DNA from: Sterolibacteriaceae bacterium
GTDB lineage: Bacteria; Pseudomonadota; Gammaproteobacteria; Burkholderiales; Rhodocyclaceae
Length of the DNA stretch: 64,000 nucleotides
Assembly (NCBI GenBank): GCA_025360425.1
Contig: JANYCD010000046.1
Coordinates: forward strand, 17,871 to 81,870
Direction: 5' to 3'
Part shown: piece by piece, positions 52,489 to 62,708 of the stretch
Numbering within the stretch: position 1 is the first letter of the stretch
How the letters are laid out: each line of letters starts with the position of its first letter
The notes under the pieces: generated by a model
The model's input: only the letters and a program-made list of their open reading frames with translations
Told to the model about the DNA's origin: nothing
The model's database searches: none
Made by a program: the position numbers and the translations under genes

Positions 52489-53267
52489 GTGAAGAGCGCA
52501 TTCACCCAACCGCGCTGATTCATCCCGGCGCGAAGCTGGGCAAGGCCGTTTCAGTGGGTGCCTATTCCATCGTCGGTGAACATGTCGAGATCGACGACAG
52601 CACATGGATCGGCCCGCACGTGGTGATCAATGGACATACGCGAATCGGTCAAGAGAACCGAATTTTTCAATTCTGTTCCATCGGTGAAATTCCACAGGAC
52701 AAGAAATATGCAGGCGAGCCGACCCGTCTCGAAATCGGCGACCGCAACACCATCCGTGAATGTTGCACTCTGAATTGCGGTACCGCCCAGGATATCGGCG
52801 TCACGCGTCTGGGCAACGACAACTGGATCATGGCTTATGTCCATGTCGCACACGATTGCCAAATCGGCAGCAACACCATTATCGCCAACAGCACCCAGTT
52901 GGGCGGACACATTGTCATCGGCGACTGGGTCATTCTCGGCGGCTGCACCGCAGTACATCAGTTCGTCCGCATCGGCGCGCACAGCATGACGGCGGCAGGT
53001 ACTGTGTTGCTGCTGGACATGCCCCCCTATGTCATGGCCTCGGGCAATACCGCCGAACCGCATGGCATCAACAGCGAAGGTCTCAAGCGGCGAGGTTTTT
53101 CCGTTGATGCCATCGCTGCCATACGACGTGCTTACAAAACGCTGTACAAATCCGGCCTGAAGCTGGACGAAGCGCGGGAAGCGATTGCCGCAGAAGTTGG
53201 CGCCGTCCCCGAGCTGAAAATAGTCAGCGACTTTCTTCATGTGCAGGGCAGGGGAATCATCCGTTAA
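52485..53267 (+). CDS. lpxA: UDP-N-acetylglucosamine O-acyltransferase LpxA
   Basis: 260 residues from a GTG (52485) that overlaps the fabZ stop (GTGA). It has hexapeptide repeats ([14 protein letters not shown]...) and the catalytic His in [14 protein letters not shown]; the C-terminal helices follow [15 protein letters not shown]. First step of lipid A synthesis. The track start seven codons upstream lies within fabZ. Confidence 0.97.
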   Translation: MSEERIHPTALIHPGAKLGKAVSVGAYSIVGEHVEIDDSTWIGPHVVINGHTRIGQENRIFQFCSIGEIPQDKKYAGEPTRLEIGDRNTIRECCTLNCGTAQDIGVTRLGNDNWIMAYVHVAHDCQIGSNTIIANSTQLGGHIVIGDWVILGGCTAVHQFVRIGAHSMTAAGTVLLLDMPPYVMASGNTAEPHGINSEGLKRRGFSVDAIAAIRRAYKTLYKSGLKLDEAREAIAAEVGAVPELKIVSDFLHVQGRGIIR

Positions 53268-54418
53268 TGCCGGCATTGAAGATCGTTCTCGTCGCCGGTG
53301 AAGCTTCCGGTGATTTGCTGGCAGCCCATCTGATCTCCGCCCTCAAACGGCGGATTACCGAAGCGGATTTTTATGGCATCGGCGGCCCCAAAATGCAGGC
53401 GCAGGGCTTCAACGCCATGGTTCCCGCCGAAAAACTTGCAGTGCGCGGTTATGCTGAAGTACTGCGGCACTACCGTGAAATCAGTGGCATCCGTCGCAAA
53501 CTCCTGAATCAATTGCTGCAAGATCCGCCGGACATATTCATCGGCGTGGACGCGCCGGATTTCAACCTCTGGCTGGAAAAACAACTCAAACAGGCCGGCA
53601 TCCCGGCCATCCATTTCGTCAGCCCTTCCATCTGGGCCTGGCGCGGCGGACGCATACGTCACATCGCCGAATCAGTGACGCGCGTTCTCGCCCTGTTCCC
53701 GTTCGAGTCCGCGATATACGAGCATGCAGGTATTCCGGTGACCTACGTCGGGCATCCTCTGGCCGACATGATTCCCCTGCGCGTGAATCGCAAGGAAGTG
53801 CGTGACCGACTGGAACTGGGCGACGAATCACCAGTTTTTGCATTGCTGCCAGGCAGCCGTCAGTCAGAATTGCAGTACATGGCAGAGACCTTTATCGAGA
53901 CCGGCAAGCTGCTCCTGCAACGCTTTCCATGTGCCTTGTTCCTGGTGCCGCTGGTGTCGCGTGAAACCCGCGATCTGTTCGAGTCGGCACTATGGAAGTG
54001 CGGCGCACAGGAGATGCCCTTCAAACTGTTGTTCGGCCACGCCCAGGAAGCCATGGCCGCCGCCGATGCAGTGCTGGTGGCCAGTGGTACTGCCACGCTG
54101 GAAGCGGCGCTGATCAAGCGTCCCATGGTCATTGCCTACAAGATGTCGCCGTGGTCCTGGCGCCTGATGCGGCGTATGCGCTATCAGCCCTGGGTTGGCC
54201 TGCCCAACATTCTCGCTGGACGTTTTGTCGTGCCGGAGTTTCTGCAAGACGAAGCAACGTCGGAGAATTTGGCGCAGGCACTCGGCAACCTGGTGGGCGA
54301 TGCGGAAGCGGCGAGTCGTATCGAGGATGTGTTCACACAGATTCATCAGCTTCTCAAGCAGGACACGGCGGAAAAAGCTGCCACCGCGATCCTGGCTCAC
54401 ATCAAGTCAACGCAATGA
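53267..54418 (+). CDS. lpxB: Lipid A disaccharide synthase LpxB
   Basis: 383 residues of the GT19 family: [45 protein letters not shown] and [10 protein letters not shown]. Joins UDP-diacylglucosamine with lipid X. Start ATG shares a base with the lpxA stop (TAATG). Confidence 0.98.
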   Translation: MPALKIVLVAGEASGDLLAAHLISALKRRITEADFYGIGGPKMQAQGFNAMVPAEKLAVRGYAEVLRHYREISGIRRKLLNQLLQDPPDIFIGVDAPDFNLWLEKQLKQAGIPAIHFVSPSIWAWRGGRIRHIAESVTRVLALFPFESAIYEHAGIPVTYVGHPLADMIPLRVNRKEVRDRLELGDESPVFALLPGSRQSELQYMAETFIETGKLLLQRFPCALFLVPLVSRETRDLFESALWKCGAQEMPFKLLFGHAQEAMAAADAVLVASGTATLEAALIKRPMVIAYKMSPWSWRLMRRMRYQPWVGLPNILAGRFVVPEFLQDEATSENLAQALGNLVGDAEAASRIEDVFTQIHQLLKQDTAEKAATAILAHIKSTQ

Positions 54419-54981
54419 ATCTCGTCTGTGGTGTCGACGAAGCCGGACGCGGTCCACTCGCCGGAGCAGTTTATGTTGCGGCGGTGATTCTTGACCCGTT
54501 GCGCCCAATCGCCGGGCTGAATGACTCCAAGAAACTCAGCGAAAGAAATCGTGACCGGCTTGCACTGGAGATTCGCGGCAATGTACTGTGCTGGAATATT
54601 GCCAGCGCTTCCGTCGAAGAAATCGACCGTCTCAATATCCTGCAAGCCACGTTACTTGCCATGCGTCGCGCGGTGGAAGGGCTGAGTCTGGCGCCGACAA
54701 TGGCGTTGATCGACGGCTTGCATTGCCCATCGCTGGCCATGCCATCCCGTGCCATCGTGCGGGGTGATGCCACCGAACCCGCCATTTCGGCGGCCTCGAT
54801 CCTGGCCAAGACGGCCCGCGACGCGGAAATGCTGCTGTTGCATGCGCGTTTCCCCGATTACGGATTCGACCGGCACAAGGGCTATCCAACGGCGGCACAT
54901 CTGCATGCCTTGCGCCGACATGGCGTCTGCGATATTCATCGCCGCAGCTACGCGCCAGTGCGTGAACTGCTGCCGACATGA
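54415..54981 (+). CDS. rnhB: Ribonuclease HII
   Basis: 188 residues. [12 protein letters not shown] carries the first catalytic acids (DE), LNDSKKLSE follows, ALIDGLHCP supplies the third Asp, and [12 protein letters not shown] is the C-terminal motif. Removes RNA from RNA-DNA hybrids. ATG (54415) overlaps the lpxB stop; the longer ORF is a shadow in lpxB. Confidence 0.97.
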   Translation: MNLVCGVDEAGRGPLAGAVYVAAVILDPLRPIAGLNDSKKLSERNRDRLALEIRGNVLCWNIASASVEEIDRLNILQATLLAMRRAVEGLSLAPTMALIDGLHCPSLAMPSRAIVRGDATEPAISAASILAKTARDAEMLLLHARFPDYGFDRHKGYPTAAHLHALRRHGVCDIHRRSYAPVRELLPT

Positions 54982-54988
54982 AGACCTT

Positions 54989-55777
54989 ATGAAGACAATT
55001 GCCTCGCGTGACAATCCGACTTTCAAACTGCTGCGGCAACTGGTTGAAGATCCGCGCGAACAGCGTCGCACAGGGCGGACCCTGATCGACGGGCCGCACC
55101 TGGTTGAAGCCTACCGCACACGGGTCGGGTTGCCGGCGCTGATCGTCGTCAGCGAATCAGGGCTGGCAATTGCCGAAGTGGCGCGTCTGATCGAGGCGCA
55201 TCAAGGGCTGGAGCCGTTGCTGCTGCGTGATGCGCTGTTCCGCGAGCTAAGCGGCACGGCATCTCCTGTCGGCATCCTCGCCGTCATCGATATTCCAGCG
55301 GAAGCTGCCGACAGCATTGAAGGCAGTTGCGTGCTGCTGGATGGCGTGCAGGACAGCGGCAATGTCGGCGCCATCTTGCGTTCGGCGGCAGCGGCAGGAA
55401 TCCGCGACGTCGTTCTCGGCCCCGGTTGCGCAGGTGCATGGACGCCGCGTGTGTTGCGCGCAGCGCAAGGCGCTCATTTCAATTTGCGCATCCGCGAGCA
55501 GGCGGCGTTGGCCACGATCATCAATAACTACCGGGGGCATACGGTGGCCGCCATTGCCCATGGCGGTGCGTCACTCTATTCAATGGATTTGCGAGGCCAA
55601 ACAGCCTGGCTGTTTGGCAGCGAAGGGCAGGGCATCTCGCCCGAGTTGTTGTCATTGGCCGATGCGGGAGTCACCATTCCGCTGGCGGGGGACAGCGAGT
55701 CGCTGAATGTCGCCGCTGCCGCCGCCGTGTGCCTGTTCGAAGCGGTGAGACAGCGTCGATGTGGTGCGGCTGGTTAG
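54989..55777 (+). CDS. TrmH-family (SPOUT) RNA 2'-O-methyltransferase
   Basis: 262 residues. An N-terminal substrate-binding domain (TLIDGPHLVEAY) is followed by a knotted SPOUT domain with the three SAM motifs LDGVQDSGNVGAILRSAAA, LFGSEGQGISPEL and IPLAGDSESLNVAAAAAV. Methylates a ribose in rRNA or tRNA; the target is not evident. Starts 7 bases after rnhB. Confidence 0.92.
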   Translation: MKTIASRDNPTFKLLRQLVEDPREQRRTGRTLIDGPHLVEAYRTRVGLPALIVVSESGLAIAEVARLIEAHQGLEPLLLRDALFRELSGTASPVGILAVIDIPAEAADSIEGSCVLLDGVQDSGNVGAILRSAAAAGIRDVVLGPGCAGAWTPRVLRAAQGAHFNLRIREQAALATIINNYRGHTVAAIAHGGASLYSMDLRGQTAWLFGSEGQGISPELLSLADAGVTIPLAGDSESLNVAAAAAVCLFEAVRQRRCGAAG

Positions 55778-55827
55778 GGATATCTGTGCCGGTTCCCGTG
55801 CGCTTTGCATAGACTCATTTGCTCGCA

Positions 55828-56652
55828 CTAGAAAGAAACCGGCTCCAGCTTGATCGTCTGCATCAGTGTCGCAGCAATTTCCTCGATCGACTTGGTGGTT
55901 GAATCGAGTGAGCGTATGCCTTCACGCCGCATCATTTTTTGCGCTTGTTCAATTTCCCAGCGACAGTTTTCCAGCGACGCGTAGGTGCTGTTCGGGCGGC
56001 GTTCCTGGCGAATTTGCGTCAGCCGCTCGGCGGCGATGGTCAGGCCGAACAGCTTGTGACGGTGCTGGCTTAACGTCTCCGGCATGCGATTGCGCTCGAA
56101 ATCTTCAGGGATCAAGGGATAGTTGGCGACCCGGATGCCGAATTGCAGCGCGAGATAGAGGCTGGTCGGCGTCTTGCCGCTGCGCGAGACTCCGATCAAT
56201 ATTACGTCGGATTTTTCCAGGTCCGTGTTCGAAACGCCGTCGTCGTGCGCCAGGGTGAAGTTGACGGCTTCCATGCGCGCCGCGTAATTGCTGGAGTCGG
56301 CGCCGCCGTGTGAACGGCCCATCAAATGCGTGGACTTGACGCCCAGTTCGGCTTCCAGTGGCGCAAGGAAGGCTTCAAAAAAATCGAGGATGATCGCGTC
56401 AATGCCACGCAGCACAGCGGCCACCGCCGGTTCAACCAGGGTGGAGACAACGATCGGTCGAATGCCATCCTTGAGGCGCGCTTCGGTGATTCGCTGGACG
56501 CAATCCCTGGCTTTTTCGACCGAGTCGGTAAAAGGCATGCGTACCTGCTTGAAGCGGATGTTTTCGAACTGGCTGAGCAGGCTGTGGCCCAACGTTTCGG
56601 CAGTAATGCCGGTGCCATCGGAAACAAAAAACACGGTGCGGGTAGCGGTCAT
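55828..56652 (-). CDS. ppsR: PEP synthase regulatory kinase/phosphotransferase (PpsR)
   Basis: 274 residues of the DUF299/PSRP family, beginning [22 protein letters not shown], with the P-loop [15 protein letters not shown] in the middle and ANYPLIPED. Uses ADP to phosphorylate and inactivate PEP synthase, and reverses this with phosphate. It diverges from ppsA, its target, with 69 bases between. Confidence 0.95.
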   Translation of the reverse strand: MTATRTVFFVSDGTGITAETLGHSLLSQFENIRFKQVRMPFTDSVEKARDCVQRITEARLKDGIRPIVVSTLVEPAVAAVLRGIDAIILDFFEAFLAPLEAELGVKSTHLMGRSHGGADSSNYAARMEAVNFTLAHDDGVSNTDLEKSDVILIGVSRSGKTPTSLYLALQFGIRVANYPLIPEDFERNRMPETLSQHRHKLFGLTIAAERLTQIRQERRPNSTYASLENCRWEIEQAQKMMRREGIRSLDSTTKSIEEIAATLMQTIKLEPVSF

Positions 56653-56721
56653 GGGGTGAGCGAAGAATCAAAACCGATACAATAACAATCTTCTTTGCCA
56701 CCGTTGAGAAAAGAGTATTCG

Positions 56722-59091
56722 ATGACGCGCTACGCCCTTGCTTTCGACCAGTTGCGCATGACCGATGTGGGGGAGGTTGGCGGGAAAAATGCCTCTTTGG
56801 GCGAAATGATCAGCCAGCTCGCGGCCTCGAATGTGCGCGTGCCAGGCGGTTTTGCCACCACTGCGGAGGCTTTCCGGGAGTTTCTCTCGTTTCAGGGACT
56901 GGCAGGACGCATTCAGGCGGCGTTGGCCACGCTGGATGTCGATGATGTCGATACGTTGGCACGCACCGGTGCCGAAATCCGCCGCTGGATCGTGGATACG
57001 CCCTTCCCGCCGCAGTTGGAGGCGGAAATCAAAACCCAGTACCAAACACTGATCGATACCAGCGGCAGCGATGTTTCCTTCGCCGTACGCTCATCGGCCA
57101 CCGCAGAGGATCTTCCCGATGCGTCCTTTGCCGGGCAGCAGGAAAGCTTTCTGAACATTCACGGCTACGACAACATCCTGCATGCCATCAAGGAAGTCTT
57201 TGCCTCGCTCTACAACGATCGCGCCATCGCCTATCGGGTGCACAAGGGCTTCACCCACGCCGAAGTAGCCTTGTCCGCCGGGATTCAACGCATGGTGCGT
57301 TCGGACAGCGGCGCCTCCGGTGTGATGTTCACGCTGGATACTGAATCCGGTTTTGACGGCGTGGTGCTGATTACCTCCAGCTATGGTCTTGGCGAAACGA
57401 TCGTGCAGGGCGCGGTGAATCCCGACGAGTTCTATGTGCACAAGGCCACACTGGCGCAGGGCTTGCCGGCGGTGATCCGGCGCAACCTCGGCAGCAAGCT
57501 TATCAAGATGGAATTTGCGGAGGCACAACAGGCGGGCAAGTCCACCCATACCGTCGATGTGTCAGAGGCTGATCGTAACCGCTTTTCACTTTCCGATGCG
57601 CACATCCTCGAACTGGCTCGCTATGCAGTGATCATCGAACAGCACTACGGCCGCCCCATGGATATCGAATGGGGCCTGGATGGCCGCGATGGCAAACTCT
57701 ATATCCTTCAGGCGCGGCCTGAAACCGTGATGTCGCAGAGCGGCGGTGTGGTCGAAAAATTTCGTATCAAGCAGCATGGCAAGGTACTGGTGACCGGCCG
57801 CGCCATTGGCCAGAAAATCGGTGCCGGCCCGGTGCGCGTGGTCAAGGATGCTTCGGAGATGAACCGTGTGCAGGCCGGTGACATTCTTGTCACCGACATG
57901 ACCGACCCCAATTGGGAGCCGGTCATGAAGCGGGCTGCCGCCATCGTCACCAACCGCGGCGGGCGCACCTGCCACGCCGCCATCATTGCGCGTGAGTTGG
58001 GCATTCCGGCCATCGTCGGCTGCGGTAATGCCACCGAGAAACTGAACGAGAACGATGCGGTGACGATCAGTTGCGCCGAAGGTGATACCGGCTACGTCTA
58101 TCGCGGCATTCTCGACTTTGAGGTGACGCAGCAGGACATGGGCAAATTGCCGCCGCTGCCAGTCAAGATCATGATGAACGTCGGCAACCCGGAACTGGCT
58201 TTCGACTTCGCCCAAACGCCGAACGATGGCGTCGGTCTGGCGCGGCTGGAGTTTGTCATCAACAACATGATTGGCATTCACCCCAAGGCGATTCTTGAGA
58301 TTGACCAGCTACCGGCCAACCTGCGCGCAGAGATTCAGCGCCGTTCGCGCGGCTATGCCTCGCCAGAGGCCTTCTACGTCGAAAAGCTGGTCGAAGGCGT
58401 AGCCACCATCGCTGCCGCGTTTTACCCGAAGCCGGTCATCGTGCGCCTCTCCGATTTCAAGTCCAATGAGTATCGCAAACTACTCGGCGGCGATATTTAC
58501 GAACCCGAAGAAGAAAACCCGATGCTCGGCTTCCGCGGTGCGTCGCGCTACATCGCGCATGGCTTTCGCGACTGCTTTGAACTCGAGTGCCGGGCGATGA
58601 AAAAGGTACGCAACGAATTGGGGCTGACCAATGTCGAGCTGATGGTGCCCTTCGTGCGCAACGTCGAGGAAGCGCGTGGTGTGGAAGAGCTGCTGGCCTT
58701 GCATGGTCTCAAACGCGGTGAAAATGGCCTGCGACTGATCATGATGTGCGAGATTCCCTCCAATGCACTGCTGGCCGAAGCCTTCCTGCAATACTTCGAC
58801 GGTTTCTCGATCGGTTCCAATGATTTGACCCAGTTGACGCTTGGACTGGATCGGGACTCCGGCCTTGTCGCCCATGCTTTTGACGAGCGCGATCCCGCCG
58901 TCAAGCAATTGCTGGCCATGGCCATCAGCGCCTGCAACCGGCTTGGCAAGTATGTCGGCATCTGCGGGCAGGGGCCGTCGGACCATCCGGATCTGGCGGA
59001 ATGGCTGATGAACCAAGGCATCCAGAGCATTTCGCTGAATCCGGATACCGTGGTGGATACCTGGCTTAAACTGGCCGTTCATCAACACTAG
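56722..59091 (+). CDS. ppsA: Phosphoenolpyruvate synthase
   Basis: 789 residues (E. coli 792). N-terminal ATP-grasp domain, swivelling domain with phospho-His in [21 protein letters not shown] (His about 418; the Thr two before it is the PpsR site), and a C-terminal PEP-binding barrel ending [19 protein letters not shown]. Makes PEP from pyruvate and ATP for gluconeogenesis. Start ATG at 56722. Confidence 0.98.
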   Translation: MTRYALAFDQLRMTDVGEVGGKNASLGEMISQLAASNVRVPGGFATTAEAFREFLSFQGLAGRIQAALATLDVDDVDTLARTGAEIRRWIVDTPFPPQLEAEIKTQYQTLIDTSGSDVSFAVRSSATAEDLPDASFAGQQESFLNIHGYDNILHAIKEVFASLYNDRAIAYRVHKGFTHAEVALSAGIQRMVRSDSGASGVMFTLDTESGFDGVVLITSSYGLGETIVQGAVNPDEFYVHKATLAQGLPAVIRRNLGSKLIKMEFAEAQQAGKSTHTVDVSEADRNRFSLSDAHILELARYAVIIEQHYGRPMDIEWGLDGRDGKLYILQARPETVMSQSGGVVEKFRIKQHGKVLVTGRAIGQKIGAGPVRVVKDASEMNRVQAGDILVTDMTDPNWEPVMKRAAAIVTNRGGRTCHAAIIARELGIPAIVGCGNATEKLNENDAVTISCAEGDTGYVYRGILDFEVTQQDMGKLPPLPVKIMMNVGNPELAFDFAQTPNDGVGLARLEFVINNMIGIHPKAILEIDQLPANLRAEIQRRSRGYASPEAFYVEKLVEGVATIAAAFYPKPVIVRLSDFKSNEYRKLLGGDIYEPEEENPMLGFRGASRYIAHGFRDCFELECRAMKKVRNELGLTNVELMVPFVRNVEEARGVEELLALHGLKRGENGLRLIMMCEIPSNALLAEAFLQYFDGFSIGSNDLTQLTLGLDRDSGLVAHAFDERDPAVKQLLAMAISACNRLGKYVGICGQGPSDHPDLAEWLMNQGIQSISLNPDTVVDTWLKLAVHQH

Positions 59092-59100
59092 GAGTCAATA

Positions 59101-59544
59101 ATGCAACCTGAGTGGTGGCACTGGGCTGTTGCCGGAATCGCGCTGATCCTGGCTGAATTGGCAATACCCGCTTTCGTGCTGATCTGGTTCGGACTGGGTG
59201 CGCTGCTGGTGGCAGTGATGCTTGCCTTGCATGCCGACATCGGCTTGACCGCGCAATTGGCTGTCTGGCTGGTTGCGTCCGTTGCCATGGTCGCGCTGTG
59301 GTTTCGGGTGTTTAAGCCCGGCCAGCGCAAAACGCGGATCGGCAGCGCAGACGCGGAAGTGATCGGCGAAACGGGATTGCTGACGCGCGCCGTTGCGCCC
59401 TTCGAAAAAGGCGCAGTACGCTTTCAAAAACCACTGCTGGGAACGGATGTCTGGCCGTGCATCGCCGACGAAAGTATTGAAGCAGGGCAAAGAGTCAAGG
59501 TGCTGGCCGTCGAGGGCAGCTTTCTGAAAATCACAAAAGTTTGA
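59101..59544 (+). CDS. NfeD-family membrane protein
   Basis: 147 residues: three membrane helices in the first 75 residues, then a small OB-fold (GETGLLTRAVAPFEKGAVRF...VKVLAVEGSFLKI). NfeD proteins pair with SPFH proteins, encoded here immediately downstream, and probably organise membrane domains. Start follows the ppsA stop by 9 bases with AGGAG. Confidence 0.88.
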   Translation: MQPEWWHWAVAGIALILAELAIPAFVLIWFGLGALLVAVMLALHADIGLTAQLAVWLVASVAMVALWFRVFKPGQRKTRIGSADAEVIGETGLLTRAVAPFEKGAVRFQKPLLGTDVWPCIADESIEAGQRVKVLAVEGSFLKITKV

Positions 59545-59558
59545 TGGAGGTGGGTGCC

Positions 59559-60416
59559 ATGAGCGCAGGTTTCGTGTTTGTTGTTGCATTGCTGGTGTTT
59601 GCCGCAGTGACCCTGGCGAAAGGCGTGCGCATCGTGCCGCAGGGCGAGGAATGGATCGTCGAGCGTCTCGGCAAATATCATGGCACGCTACTGCCGGGGT
59701 TGAATATTCTCATTCCCTATCTCGACCGCATCGCCTACAAGTTGGTGACCAAGGACATCATTCTCGACGTGAAGGAGCAGGAAGTCATCACACGCGATAA
59801 CGCCGTGATCCTGACCAATGCGATTGCGTTCATCAAGGTGACGGATCCGATCAAGGCGGTGTATGGCGTTACGGATTTTTCCGAGGCGATTCGCAACATG
59901 ATCATGACCACGCTTCGCTCCATCATCGGCGAAATGAGTCTCGACGAAGCATTGACGGGCCGCGACAAGATCAAGGCGCGGCTGCGCGAAGGTATCGCCA
60001 ACGAAGCGATTGACTGGGGCCTCACGGTCAGGTCAGTCGAGCTGCAAGACATCAAGCCTTCCGAATCGATGCAGAAGGCTATGGAGGGTCAGGCCTCCGC
60101 CGAGCGTGAGCGCAAGGCCGTGGTGACCAAGGCCGAAGGCGCCAAGCAATCGGCCATTTTGTATTCCGAAGCCCGGCTCGAAGCTGCGCGGCGCGACGCC
60201 GAAGCACAAGTGACACTGGCCGAAGCCAGTGCCGAATCGATTAGACGTGTCGCCGCCGCCATCGGCCAGCAGGATGCGCCGATGCGCTATATCCTCGGCG
60301 AAAAGTATGTGATGGCGATGAGCAAGCTGGCCGACTCGCAAAATGCCAAGACTATCCTGCTGCCGGCCGATTTGCAGGAAGCATTACGCGGCGTCCTCGG
60401 TCGCGCCCGCGACTAA
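59559..60416 (+). CDS. qmcA: SPFH/paraslipin membrane protein (QmcA-like)
   Basis: 285 residues. N-terminal membrane anchor, SPFH domain (VPQGEEWIVERLGKYHGTLLPGLNILIPYLD...), then an Ala/Glu-rich coiled coil (ASAERERKAVVTKAEGAKQSAI). Forms oligomeric scaffolds in the membrane. The start ATG at 59559 follows GGAGG; the upstream start at 59541 overlaps nfeD and lacks an RBS. Confidence 0.92.
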   Translation: MSAGFVFVVALLVFAAVTLAKGVRIVPQGEEWIVERLGKYHGTLLPGLNILIPYLDRIAYKLVTKDIILDVKEQEVITRDNAVILTNAIAFIKVTDPIKAVYGVTDFSEAIRNMIMTTLRSIIGEMSLDEALTGRDKIKARLREGIANEAIDWGLTVRSVELQDIKPSESMQKAMEGQASAERERKAVVTKAEGAKQSAILYSEARLEAARRDAEAQVTLAEASAESIRRVAAAIGQQDAPMRYILGEKYVMAMSKLADSQNAKTILLPADLQEALRGVLGRARD

Positions 60417-60426
60417 GCTAAGTTCA

Positions 60427-60511
60427 GCTCGGGTGGTGAAATTGGTAGACACAAGGGACTTAAAATCCCTCGGCGCAAGCCATACCGGTTCGATTCCGGT
60501 CCCGAGCACCA
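60427..60511 (+). tRNA. tRNA-Leu (anticodon TAA), integration site
   Basis: 85 bases, type II. Acceptor GCTCGGG pairs with CCCGAGC, anticodon loop ACTTAAAAT gives TAA, the T arm has GGTTCGATTCC, and CCA is encoded. A tyrosine integrase gene starts about 230 bases downstream, so the 3' end is probably the attachment site. Confidence 0.97.
60487..60511 (+). other. Probable attachment site (att) at the tRNA-Leu 3' end
   Basis: GTTCGATTCCGGTCCCGAGCACCA at the tRNA 3' end is the usual crossover target of this integrase family. The other copy would be at the far end of the element, outside the window. Confidence 0.5.
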
Positions 60512-60613
60512 AATTAGCATCCAGCAACAACCAAGAATGTCCAATTAACCCAGCTACTGCAGGGTTTATCTCTTGTAGGCTTGTCCAGCAAGGTCTATCA
60601 TTGTCCGGGTAAA

Positions 60614-60686
60614 TACCGTCACTTTTGACGGTACTTCTGACGGTAGGCGAGTGAATTTCGGTAAATTTCGGTCGCGTGTACCGTCA
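60614..60686. repeat. TACCGTCA/TGACGGTA octamers before the integrase gene
   Basis: TACCGTCA at 60614 and 60679, and the complement TGACGGTA at 60626 and 60638. The first three are exactly 12 bases apart. Likely integrase arm sites or a repressor operator for int. Confidence 0.75.
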
Positions 60687-60739
60687 CATTGGGCAGGGCC
60701 AGCATTGGCCCGCGTTCGCACCGGATCGGAGAAGCCGCT

Positions 60740-61954
60740 ATGCCACTGTCAGATACCGCCATACGTACCGCCAAGGTTGGCGACAAGGCCAGAAAAATGG
60801 CCGATGAGAAGGGCTTGTACCTGCTGGTCAACCAGACGGGTAAGTACTGGCGCCTGGACTATCGATTCGCCGGCAAGCGAAAGACCTTGGCACTTGGCGT
60901 CTATCCCGATGTGTCGCTCAAGGACGCACGGGCGCGTCGTGATGATGCACGCAAATTGCTGGCCGATGACATCGATCCCGGCGAGCAGCGGAAGGCGATA
61001 AGGCAGGCGAGGGAAGCGTCGGAGACAAATACCTTCGAGGCTGTGGCACGGGAATGGCTGGAGGGCCGTAAGTCGCACGTCGAGGAAGCGCAGCACGTCA
61101 AGACGCTGGCCCGGTTGGAAAAGGACGTATTCCCGTGGATCGGAAATTGCCCCATTGCCGAGATTGACGCCCCGGAAATCCTGACCCTCTTGCGCAGGAT
61201 CGATGCACGAGGTGCACGCTATACCGCGCATAGGGCACGCAGTGAGATCAGCCGTGTGTTCCGGTATGCGATTGCCACTGGTCGAGCCAAGAACGACCCA
61301 GCGGTAGCCCTGATCGGTGCCATCCCGCCACCCGTGTCAAAACACTTCTCCAGCATCACCGATCCGGCCAAAGTCGCAGAAATGCTCCGCGCCTTCGATG
61401 GCTTCTCCGGCACATTTCCAGTGCTGTGCGCCCTCAAGCTCGCGCCCATGCTCTTCGTTCGTCCCGGCGAATTGCGCAAAGCCGAATGGTCGGCCATCGA
61501 CTTCGACAAAGCGGAATGGCGCTACTTGGTCAACAAGACCAAGACCGACCATCTGGTCCCGCTGGCGAATCAGGCCATCGCCATCCTGCGCGAGCTACAT
61601 CCACTGACGGGGCAGGGCCGATATGTGTTTCCGGGAGCGCGTACCGCCTCGCGACCAATGTCGGAGGCGGCCGTCAATGCCGCCTTGCGTCGGCTGGGCT
61701 ACGACACTCGTACTGAAATCACCGGGCATGGATTTCGTGCCATGGCGCGCACTATCTTGCATGAGGAGCTGCATCAAAAACCGGAAGTGATCGAGCATCA
61801 ATTGGCGCACGCTGTTCCCGACGCCTTAGGCACGGCCTATAACCGTACAAAGTTCCTCAAGGAGCGCAAGGCGATGATGCAGATGTGGGCCGATTATCTG
61901 GACAAGATCAAGGGTGGTGCTGATGTTATTCCACTCCATGGCCACACCGGATGA
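60740..61954 (+). CDS. int: Tyrosine recombinase/integrase (P4-type)
   Basis: 404 residues. N-terminal DUF4102 domain (PLSDTAIRTAKVGDKARKM), SAM-like core-binding domain, and a catalytic domain with the full set Arg241 (RPGELRKAEW), His330/Arg333 (HGFRAMART), His357 (HQLAHAV) and Tyr367 (GTAYNRT). Integrates elements into tRNA 3' ends; it sits beside tRNA-Leu(TAA). GGAG is 8 bases before the ATG at 60740. Apparently active. Confidence 0.96.
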   Translation: MPLSDTAIRTAKVGDKARKMADEKGLYLLVNQTGKYWRLDYRFAGKRKTLALGVYPDVSLKDARARRDDARKLLADDIDPGEQRKAIRQAREASETNTFEAVAREWLEGRKSHVEEAQHVKTLARLEKDVFPWIGNCPIAEIDAPEILTLLRRIDARGARYTAHRARSEISRVFRYAIATGRAKNDPAVALIGAIPPPVSKHFSSITDPAKVAEMLRAFDGFSGTFPVLCALKLAPMLFVRPGELRKAEWSAIDFDKAEWRYLVNKTKTDHLVPLANQAIAILRELHPLTGQGRYVFPGARTASRPMSEAAVNAALRRLGYDTRTEITGHGFRAMARTILHEELHQKPEVIEHQLAHAVPDALGTAYNRTKFLKERKAMMQMWADYLDKIKGGADVIPLHGHTG

Positions 61955-61994
61955 TGGTTTTCAATATCGGACCTACGGCTGATAAGAGAAACGG

Positions 61995-62369
61995 ATGAAA
62001 ATAAAATCATCGAAGACGAAGGCCATACCGCTTGAATCAATTGTCGGCGACGAGGGGTTTGACCGAAATCACGATCTTTTGGAGGATGGTAAGCATGAAG
62101 ATCCGGCTCTACGCAAAGCTATAAGGCAAATGCTTAGAGGACTAGCCAGAAAGGGGATTAAGTTTCTTCCAGGCCGCTCGGAAGGATCTATCAGCAAGGA
62201 AACAAAATACATTCGCGATCTGACAAGGAACCATTGCAGCCTATCAGCAAAAGAGCTATTTGCTATAGCTGATAAGTCGATCATTGGAAATATGCAGCTA
62301 AGGACATTCGAGAATCATGTGAGTGCCGCGCGAAAGAAATATGAGACGGAGAGAACGCCAGCCAAGTAG
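61995..62369 (+). CDS. Hypothetical protein of the integrated element
   Basis: 124 residues, basic, AT-richer than the host genes. No family recognised. The C-terminal part (LSAKELFAIADKSIIG...TFENHVSAARKKYE) could form helices. Start ATG 61995 has weak RBS support (AGAGAAACGG). Position between int and an AlpA-type gene and its composition mark it as acquired cargo. Confidence 0.6.
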   Translation: MKIKSSKTKAIPLESIVGDEGFDRNHDLLEDGKHEDPALRKAIRQMLRGLARKGIKFLPGRSEGSISKETKYIRDLTRNHCSLSAKELFAIADKSIIGNMQLRTFENHVSAARKKYETERTPAK

Positions 62370-62472
62370 CAATTTTTCATGCTCTAGCGTCACTGTGATT
62401 TTCTGTTTCTGAGACGACACTTTTTCTGATGTAAAAATTAGCCATGTTCAACCACATCCGAAGGGACACAAC

Positions 62473-62667
62473 ATGGCAATTACCGTACAGCAACTACCTT
62501 CTACGGGATTAGTCCGACTTCCGCAAATCCTTGCGGTGATTCCAGTCTCACGCAGCACATGGTGGGCATGGGTCAAATCAGGCAAAGCTCCTAAAGGCGT
62601 CAAGCTAGGCCCGCGAATCACCGCGTGGAGAGTGGAGCACATTCGCGATTTTCTTGCATCGGCGTAA
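62473..62667 (+). CDS. AlpA-family regulator/excisionase-like protein
   Basis: 64 residues with a MerR-like winged helix: LVRLPQILAVIPVSRSTWWAWVKSGKAPKGVKLGPRITAWRVEHIRDFL. AlpA-type proteins regulate int and act in excision of P4-like elements. AAGGGA precedes the ATG by 6 bases. Confidence 0.9.
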   Translation: MAITVQQLPSTGLVRLPQILAVIPVSRSTWWAWVKSGKAPKGVKLGPRITAWRVEHIRDFLASA

Positions 62668-62708
62668 GGCGAGAGTCATGACCCCAGAATTGGTCGCCGG
62701 GGGTAGTC

